DNA of 25,082 nucleotides. Origin: a virus. Below the pieces are notes generated by a model. That model had not been told where the DNA came from, did not search any database, and was given only the letters and a program-made list of their open reading frames with translations. This document shows positions 19,447 to 25,082 of this stretch, piece by piece. Location: the IMG/VR virus record IMGVR_UViG_3300025785_000086, positions 1-25,082 of that record, one strand, 5' to 3'. Positions within the stretch are counted from its first letter, which is position 1. Every line of letters begins with the position of its first letter. The position numbers and the translations under genes are program-made.

Positions 19447-21467
19447 GCTGGTAGGTACTTATAAGCCTTTGTATCTTTTGCAATGTCTTTAGTTTTAACT
19501 CTTGCTGCTTTAATTCTATCCATCATGGCATATAGTCTTTTTGCGCCTGCATCTGTGGATCCGTTACCCAGTTCAGATACTATTCTTGCTGGGATGACAA
19601 ACTCACCATCAGCTAACCTTGCTGGTTGTTTGCCACCAATCGTAGCTGGAATGCCATCGCTTACTCCATCACCAGGACCTTTAAGTAAACGTCCACCATC
19701 AGAATAAGAACCTAAATGACCATCTTTTATACCGCCATCAGCTACACCGCCAGAAGCCATTCCAAAAGAAGGTAAGGCAGCTTGTGCTATTTGATCCAAT
19801 AGTGCTTGTTGAGCTTGTTGTGCGTTGTAAGCTGGAGATCCTTGCATTTGCAATGGATCGATAGCATATCCAGCCGTTTGTGTACTAGCAGGACCAGTCC
19901 CAGTATATGAGCCTGCACTTTGACCAATTGGTTGGCCTTGACTAATGGTAGATAAACCACCTCCAGCAGTAGGAATGTGAGAGTTATATTGAGCCATAGC
20001 TGCCTGCAACTGTGATGGGCTCATGGCAGTTGCTTGGTATGGATTCTGACGATAATCTTGGTATTGTGGGTGATATATGGGTGAACCACCATCAGCCATA
20101 GCCATTAAACCACCTTCTTTAGCGGAAGTCTTTTTTGAATTGTCTGCAATATCTTGCTGTGCTGCAGCCTCTGCCGCCTGTTGTGCAGCGGTGGTTGTTT
20201 CAAAATCACCAAGTTGACCAATAGGCTGCAGACCTTTTGCTACGGCAATCTTATGAGCTTTCATCAATGCGGTTGGGGACATTTTGGCATATTCAGTATC
20301 ACTCAATTGATACACACCATTTTTAGAACTGTCTTGACCAGCAGCAATTTGTTGAAGCTGGGATTCAGAAAGTTGTGTAGGCATTGTGGCAGAAGCAATT
20401 CCTTGCTGTAATTCATTTGCACCAGTAACCATACTTCCGTAATCTGCTCCAGAATATTTAGGAATATCCATTAGACCACCACCAGCAGCATAAATAGTTG
20501 CTCCTGGAGACTGTACGGCTGGTGTGCCAGTCATTGGGTTATATGGAACTTGTGTGTAATTTGGAAACGAAGCTTGGTAATGTGGGTTTGGTACGGTTGG
20601 ATTAGATGCAGCAAAGTTAGGGGTGCCATCAGGATTTCTTGGAATAGTTCTTAATCCCATAGGATTAGCATTATCTGTAGCCGTAGATGAAGCTGATGGG
20701 ACCGCTGTCCTTTGTTTATTCAACATACCAGTTAAAAGCGGAGCAGCAACTGCTGCAGTAGCCCCAGGATTTGCTGAGATTACAGATCCTATGCTACTTA
20801 AACCTGATCCCATATTAGATAAATTTTGGGCAAATGTTGGATTAACTACATTGCTTGCTAGTGAAGCGTTGGCTTGTCCTGCCGCATTAACTATGCTTGA
20901 TGGGTTTGCAGCATTTAATACTGAGCCTTGCATTTGACTTAATTGATCTGGAGATAAATTAGGGAAATTACTTGGCGTAAGAGCTTGTTGGGCAGCAACT
21001 TGATTTACACTTTCTGTAGTTGCGGTTGGGAATTGACTTGCAATTTCAGATTGTGAAGCATTAAAGGCAGCATTTCCTACATCACCACCCGCTTGTGTTA
21101 ATGATTGAGTGCCAGCGGCCTCAAGACCACCAGCCAAATTACCACCTCCCCAAGCACCTAAACCAGCCATTAAACCTTGGGTGAGACTGCCTGTTAAGGC
21201 ATAATCGGCAATACCTACTCCACCTGCTACAAGTGGCAATAATTCAGGCGCAAATGCAGCTGTAGCCGCACCAATAGCCATAGGCAAAATAGAACTTAAA
21301 AATCCTGCTTCGGGTAAACCCGTAGATGGGTTAATGGTTAATGAGCCACCCTTACTTTTAGCCAGATTTTGCATGGCATTTAGCTCACCAGTGGTCATAT
21401 GGACTAAATGAGTGTCATCACCACGACCATGTGATTCTAAATGTTTAGCTATTAGGGGTAGACTCAT
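19443..21467 (-). CDS. Large virion protein with conserved Gly-rich C-terminus
   Basis: A 674-aa structural-type protein. It opens with ESHGRGDDTHLVHMTTGELN and GGSLTINPSTGLPEAGFL (residues 41-57), which I recall from uncharacterised phage virion proteins. Hydrophobic Ala/Gly-rich helices follow (about 56-112), then a low-complexity Ala/Ser/Gln/Asn region. The C-terminus (about 577-674) is ordered-looking: GGRLLKGPGDGVSDGIPATI, ARLADGEFVIPARIVSELGNG, AGAKRLYAMMDRIKAAR. This is a widespread phage tail/virion signature with no known biochemical function. ATG 21467 has AGGA 6 bases upstream. It is coupled to the GNAT gene. A tail-associated or ejection role is inferred from context. Confidence 0.72.
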   Translation of the reverse strand: MSLPLIAKHLESHGRGDDTHLVHMTTGELNAMQNLAKSKGGSLTINPSTGLPEAGFLSSILPMAIGAATAAFAPELLPLVAGGVGIADYALTGSLTQGLMAGLGAWGGGNLAGGLEAAGTQSLTQAGGDVGNAAFNASQSEIASQFPTATTESVNQVAAQQALTPSNFPNLSPDQLSQMQGSVLNAANPSSIVNAAGQANASLASNVVNPTFAQNLSNMGSGLSSIGSVISANPGATAAVAAPLLTGMLNKQRTAVPSASSTATDNANPMGLRTIPRNPDGTPNFAASNPTVPNPHYQASFPNYTQVPYNPMTGTPAVQSPGATIYAAGGGLMDIPKYSGADYGSMVTGANELQQGIASATMPTQLSESQLQQIAAGQDSSKNGVYQLSDTEYAKMSPTALMKAHKIAVAKGLQPIGQLGDFETTTAAQQAAEAAAQQDIADNSKKTSAKEGGLMAMADGGSPIYHPQYQDYRQNPYQATAMSPSQLQAAMAQYNSHIPTAGGGLSTISQGQPIGQSAGSYTGTGPASTQTAGYAIDPLQMQGSPAYNAQQAQQALLDQIAQAALPSFGMASGGVADGGIKDGHLGSYSDGGRLLKGPGDGVSDGIPATIGGKQPARLADGEFVIPARIVSELGNGSTDAGAKRLYAMMDRIKAARVKTKDIAKDTKAYKYLPA

Positions 21468-21505
21468 ATCTGTCCTACGAGGTTATTTGGAGATAATTTT
21501 ACCAT

Positions 21506-21808
21506 TTAAACTGCAGTTCCACTAGCATTTACCCATTTGGAACCGTTATACCAAATAGGATAACCTAAGGTGGTATCAAAGTAAAACTGACCAGTCTGCA
21601 AACCCTGAGTAGGCCTGTTTACTTTTGTGCCGTAATTTGGTGTAGAAATAGCTTGGGAGAAGTTATTAAGTTGATTAAAGTAAAGACGCAGGACGTTTAA
21701 AAATTGACTCTCTATTTGCTGGCTATATTCCGCTGGTGCATTTGGTAGATTTGGAGGAGAGGGGACTAAAGCTGACCCGTTATAGTTTAAATAAATAGGG
21801 TTAGCCAT
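21506..21808 (-). CDS. Small tail-associated protein, 100 aa
   Basis: A compact protein beginning MANPIYLNYNGSALVPSP, with a helix carrying QIESQFLNVLRLYFNQLNNF (residues 31-50) and a C-terminal beta region (GQFYFDTTLGYPIWYNGSKW) reminiscent of small phage tail or fibre-attachment domains. It has no enzyme motif. Its ATG overlaps the stop of the gp10-like gene (TAATG), and it is followed by a 38-base gap before the next structural gene. A tail or fibre-junction role is inferred from this position. Confidence 0.7.
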   Translation of the reverse strand: MANPIYLNYNGSALVPSPPNLPNAPAEYSQQIESQFLNVLRLYFNQLNNFSQAISTPNYGTKVNRPTQGLQTGQFYFDTTLGYPIWYNGSKWVNASGTAV

Positions 21809-24624
21809 TATCTACGTCCATCTGGTCTGATATCAAAACGTGGGGTTCCAAGCTGCCAAGCAACTCCCAATTGGTTTGAACTAATGGTAAACGCCATTTG
21901 ACGGCCTCGTAAACGGGTATAGACTTGACCAGTAAACTCTTGGACTACATATTCAGATGGGCTTGGTGTTCCATAAGCCTGTGAACTAAGTACATTAGGG
22001 GCATCAGCAGATGTATAAGGGGATCCTGAGTTTTGGCGAGGTAACAGCTTAATCGTAACTTGTGGATTAGATTGAGTGTTATAGGTGTTTGATCCTGTAA
22101 AGTTTACGTCAGGCAACATTCTCCAAACAAAACCAAAATGTTGTCCTGCATCTTCTGGACTGATTTCTATATCAGAAGAAGTGATATAGGAGTTTATTGG
22201 CAAAGCATAATTGGTGGAAAGATCATCTGTTCCAAATTCATGATTTAAAAGAACACCATTACCATTTGTAGTAGACATAGATTGGGACGAGATCATATTA
22301 CTATTGCTAATAGTATAAGTTCCAACTCCACCAGTACCTGTTCCTAAAGCCGTAATAGTAGTATTTGGCACAATTCCTGGAGCTAAAAGTATTTGCCCAA
22401 CTGCTAAAGACCCTGTATTCATTGAGCTCACTGTTAATGTATTGCCAGTAATTGACCCAGTAAATAAGGCATTAGTGTAATAAGTTGATGCAATTGGGTA
22501 TTGCTGAACGCCTGTTTGGTACCAAGCATTTCTAGACATTGAGCCATAATACCAAATATTTTCTAAATAATTGTAAACAACATATCTGTCTACAATATTA
22601 GTCGTGCTTTCATTGCTAACGTAGAACCACCAGATTTCATTAAACCCTTCATTAGCCCCAGCAAAAATTTGGTAATTTTGTGACTGGTTAATGTCATCAT
22701 AAATGTATTGTTTTAATGCACATGGTAATGTTTTTACTGTGCCGTCATACAAGTAGAATCGGTCTCTACCCATCCAGTAAGTTACATTGTTGACTGTAAT
22801 CATACAGTTTGGAGACATAATAGAAATATTGTCCATTAGTAATTGGAATCCCCAAACATATGGAGCACCAATATACTGCATAGAATAGATGGCAGAATCA
22901 GTCCAAACTAATATTTCCTGACGGGTAGCACGAGCACCCATGATAAATGAACCATTAGTAAGAGTATATTCACCAGCTTGATTGGTTTGTTCTGGAACCC
23001 ACTGATAAGCGTTTCCTTGGTCTGACCAGCGAACCAATAAAGGATTAAAAGTACTTATACCTGTTCCAGAAGCATAATTAGGAACATAGGGGTTTGACCC
23101 AAATGTTAAAACAAATTGCTGCACTTCAGACGATATCACTTGATAAGTCTGTGATGGCACAAACGCACCAGAATAAGAATAACTATATGTTCCTGTACTT
23201 GCTGCAGTAGTAGACTGGCTAATAGTTGCAACGCCAGTGACGTTATTAATAGTTACGATATAAGTATTAGCTGGTATGCCTGTACCAGTTATGTATGAAA
23301 ATGGATAGATATATGGAGCATTAGCAGAACTTACTGTTATCGAGGTAGATCCAGAACTAAAACTAGTGGTATCACCGCTTATTAAAGTGGTGTTATTAGC
23401 TAATGTTGATAAATATTGTGCACGAGTACTAACAGTATTTTGATCTTGCCAATAAAAAATTGAACCACCACGGGGTGCTAATAATAGATCAGCACCATAG
23501 TTATCATTAGACCATAAACGTAATTGAACCGCTACCCCAGAAGAGTAAGGTGTTCCCCAAGGACGGTTTGTTGTTAAAGAAGCTTGGCCTGTTCCAGATC
23601 CAACACCAGTAGCAGTAAAAGTGACCCCTATAGTATTTGATGATGCGCCAATTAAAGTAAAGTCAGTTGTTCCAACATATTCAATAATATATTGTTTTCC
23701 AACAACAAATGAACCCGCAGAAACAGGCAATGGGCTTTGTTCAGTGACCTTCACATTACCTCCACCACCAGTAGTTGTTGATGTGGCTGTCAAACCACTT
23801 GGTAATGTAATGTTATAGGTATTAGTTGTAACGCCTGAAATTTGATAAGTAGAATTTAAAACAGTAGCATTAATGTTCCCAACACTAGAGGAACCAGAAA
23901 ATGCCACATAAGTTCCATTTGGCATACCATGAGCAGCTTGTGTAACGGTTACTGTGCTGCTGCTAGAAGTAATAGCAAATGGATTAATATTTAAAGAATA
24001 AGTAATTGGAGTTAATGGACCACCCCAAGGGCCAGCGCCCCACCCAAGACCGCTTGAATAAGAATTACCACCAGTTGGATATTCATAAGATGCCGTTACT
24101 GTACCACCGCCAGTTCCAGTAGATCCTGCTGCGGTGTTTGCTGTAATTGTATAAGTTGTTGGGCCAGAAATTGAAGCAATAACATATTCGCCAGAAATGG
24201 TTAAACCACCAACAGTTGTTGTGCTAGTAAAAATAACATAGTCACCAACATTTGGTGCATATGTGGCATCAGTTACTGTAATAGTTTTAGAACCTGATGT
24301 TGCCGAAAAAGGATTAGTTAATGAACTAGTTTGCGAAATTGGAGTAATGTCATTGTATGTGCCGCCATTGTAAATATAATATTTTGAACTGGTTCCAAGT
24401 CCAACATACAGATTACCCACACCAGAATCACCATCAAGCCAAACCCATAATGAACGGCAAGTTCCAATATATTGATTTGGTGAAAACTGTCCCCAACCAC
24501 CAATTTTTTCTGGCAAACCAGAACGAAAGCGCACTTTATCACCATCAAACCAGGTGCCAGAAGTACTGTAAGAAGTACCTTCACGGTTTATTCCTGGTTT
24601 AAGTGATAATTTTTTCAATGTCAT
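21808..24624 (-). CDS. P22 gp10-like tail / DNA-stabilisation protein with inserted beta modules
   Basis: A 938-aa protein. It begins LSLKPGINREGTSYSTSGTW and VRFRSGLPEKIGGW and ends QVYTRLRGRQMAF...WQLGTPRFDIRPDGRR, both hallmarks (from memory) of a phage tail protein related to P22 gp10-type packaged-DNA stabilisation proteins. The base fold appears rich in Trp/Tyr strands (WVWLDGDSG, residues 540-720). Into it are spliced several Ser/Thr/Gly-rich beta segments of about 50-85 residues (about 102-182, 213-296, 299-350, 412-487 and 720-788). These are Ig-like in appearance and could give host-surface binding. The start overlaps the endolysin stop (ATGA), unusually coupling lysis and tail genes. 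It is likely a tail-neck component closing the DNA channel. Confidence 0.75.
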   Translation of the reverse strand: MTLKKLSLKPGINREGTSYSTSGTWFDGDKVRFRSGLPEKIGGWGQFSPNQYIGTCRSLWVWLDGDSGVGNLYVGLGTSSKYYIYNGGTYNDITPISQTSSLTNPFSATSGSKTITVTDATYAPNVGDYVIFTSTTTVGGLTISGEYVIASISGPTTYTITANTAAGSTGTGGGTVTASYEYPTGGNSYSSGLGWGAGPWGGPLTPITYSLNINPFAITSSSSTVTVTQAAHGMPNGTYVAFSGSSSVGNINATVLNSTYQISGVTTNTYNITLPSGLTATSTTTGGGGNVKVTEQSPLPVSAGSFVVGKQYIIEYVGTTDFTLIGASSNTIGVTFTATGVGSGTGQASLTTNRPWGTPYSSGVAVQLRLWSNDNYGADLLLAPRGGSIFYWQDQNTVSTRAQYLSTLANNTTLISGDTTSFSSGSTSITVSSANAPYIYPFSYITGTGIPANTYIVTINNVTGVATISQSTTAASTGTYSYSYSGAFVPSQTYQVISSEVQQFVLTFGSNPYVPNYASGTGISTFNPLLVRWSDQGNAYQWVPEQTNQAGEYTLTNGSFIMGARATRQEILVWTDSAIYSMQYIGAPYVWGFQLLMDNISIMSPNCMITVNNVTYWMGRDRFYLYDGTVKTLPCALKQYIYDDINQSQNYQIFAGANEGFNEIWWFYVSNESTTNIVDRYVVYNYLENIWYYGSMSRNAWYQTGVQQYPIASTYYTNALFTGSITGNTLTVSSMNTGSLAVGQILLAPGIVPNTTITALGTGTGGVGTYTISNSNMISSQSMSTTNGNGVLLNHEFGTDDLSTNYALPINSYITSSDIEISPEDAGQHFGFVWRMLPDVNFTGSNTYNTQSNPQVTIKLLPRQNSGSPYTSADAPNVLSSQAYGTPSPSEYVVQEFTGQVYTRLRGRQMAFTISSNQLGVAWQLGTPRFDIRPDGRR
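22261..22467 (-). other. Beta module E of gp10-like protein
   Basis: Residues about 720-788 of the 938-aa protein: GSITGNTLTVSSMNTGSLAVG followed by ITALGTGTGGVGTYTIS. I recall almost the same pattern in many unrelated environmental phage proteins, so this looks like a mobile domain inserted into the tail protein. The residues just before and after it match the surrounding aromatic base fold. Confidence 0.55.
23575..23730 (-). other. Beta module C of gp10-like protein
   Basis: Residues about 299-350: GSFVVGKQYIIEYVGTTDFT, then LIGASSNTIGVTFTATGVGS and GTGQA. This short cassette is again one I recall from many phage structural proteins, and it directly follows module B. It is separated from the aromatic base fold by Ser/Thr/Gly-rich ends. 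Confidence 0.55.
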
Positions 24625-25082
24625 GATAAAACTTCTTGTGCTTTAGATATCTTTAATTTTCTATCTTCTAATCCAAGTAATCCACCATTAATTCTTTCTG
24701 TCATGGTTTTGTAATCTTGTTTATCTGCTAAGTCATTCAAACCTTTTTTATTCCAAAACCAACCAGCACTTAAAGCTGCATAGCGAGGATCAACAAGGCA
24801 GTCTGGGTTGCCAGTAAGGTCAATACCAACAGCAGATCCAAAATTGACATAGTTTTCTTTACCCGTTAATTGAATTACACCACGCCCATGATATTTCCAG
24901 CCGTCTCCAGATTCTTCTGTGCCATTTCCCATACGTCCTGCGTATACTTTGTTAGCGATTTTTTCTGGATTTTCTGCATATTGTTCAGCCACATCTCGAC
25001 TAGGAAATCTTGAGGGCCATGTACGCATAAGTCCATCGGCAGAGTAATGAAGGTTCTCTTCCAAAGTTCTGAAATTGTTTGA
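24621..25082 (-). CDS. GH19 chitinase-like endolysin, N-terminus outside window
   Basis: The C-terminal about 153 residues of a lysozyme-like glycoside hydrolase family 19 endolysin, which cleaves peptidoglycan glycan strands to release progeny. Visible family features are NFRTLEENLHYSADGL (the second catalytic-type Glu region), WPSRFPS, IANKVYAGRMGNG, WKYHGRGVIQLTGKENY and GWFWNKKGLNDLAD. The first catalytic Glu, expected in an HES motif just upstream of NNFRT, lies beyond the right edge, so the 5' end is missing. A TTG at 25064 could be read as a start but would remove this motif and is rejected. The stop overlaps the gp10-like start (ATGA). Confidence 0.88.
   Translation of the reverse strand, partial: SNNFRTLEENLHYSADGLMRTWPSRFPSRDVAEQYAENPEKIANKVYAGRMGNGTEESGDGWKYHGRGVIQLTGKENYVNFGSAVGIDLTGNPDCLVDPRYAALSAGWFWNKKGLNDLADKQDYKTMTERINGGLLGLEDRKLKISKAQEVLS

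Noticed and set aside
25062-25064. TTG as start of a short complete endolysin
   Set aside because: Family conservation (NNFRTLEENL) continues upstream of it to the window edge, so the gene is truncated by the window rather than starting there.

Overview
This window is a stretch of a tailed-bacteriophage genome, probably podovirus-like. The evidence is a GH19 endolysin, a P22 gp10-like tail/DNA-stabilisation protein, two large low-complexity virion proteins and a giant polyvalent (DarB-like) protein predicted to be injected with the DNA. A recombination module and a run of tiny overlapping genes follow. Base composition is AT-leaning and most codons end in A or T. No integrase, tRNA, rRNA, CRISPR or insertion sequence was seen. 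The host cannot be named from the sequence; an aquatic proteobacterial phage is a guess based on recalled resemblance to environmental phage proteins.

All genes but one lie on the minus strand, so the transcription order runs from high to low coordinates. The virion/lysis half (25082 down to 5429) holds the endolysin (cut by the window edge), the gp10-like protein with inserted beta modules, a 100-aa tail protein, a 674-aa virion protein, a GNAT acetyltransferase, a 756-aa Gln/Ala-rich virion protein and one uninterrupted 11.3-kb gene. That last gene joins an adenine-methyltransferase fold, a strawberry-notch/SNF2-type helicase, a HELMH metallopeptidase and a C-terminal LPD38-like region. The second half (5022 down to 1) is a tightly overlapping early-type operon: a small membrane protein, a 53-aa protein, a Cas4/AddB-like PD-(D/E)XK nuclease with four cysteines, a coiled-coil protein, a DUF1071 single-strand annealing protein, a small SSB-like candidate, an AT-hook/coiled-coil protein, a ribbon-helix-helix protein and many small unknown proteins. 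Almost every junction overlaps (ATGA, TAATG, TGATG), so translational coupling looks general.

The exception is a RusA-type Holliday-junction resolvase on the plus strand at 5110-5460. It sits between the two halves, is divergent from the early operon, and its 3' end overlaps the 3' end of the giant gene by 32 bases. Nuclease, annealing protein and resolvase together make a plausible DNA recombination set. The giant protein, its two neighbouring virion proteins and the gp10-like protein plausibly belong to the DNA-delivery apparatus.

The most interesting items are the domain make-up of the giant protein, a nested +1-frame ORF with a perfect Shine-Dalgarno lying exactly under its low-complexity linker (codon use argues against it), the antisense resolvase, and the inserted beta modules of the gp10-like protein. 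Family names come from recognising motifs, not from a database search.
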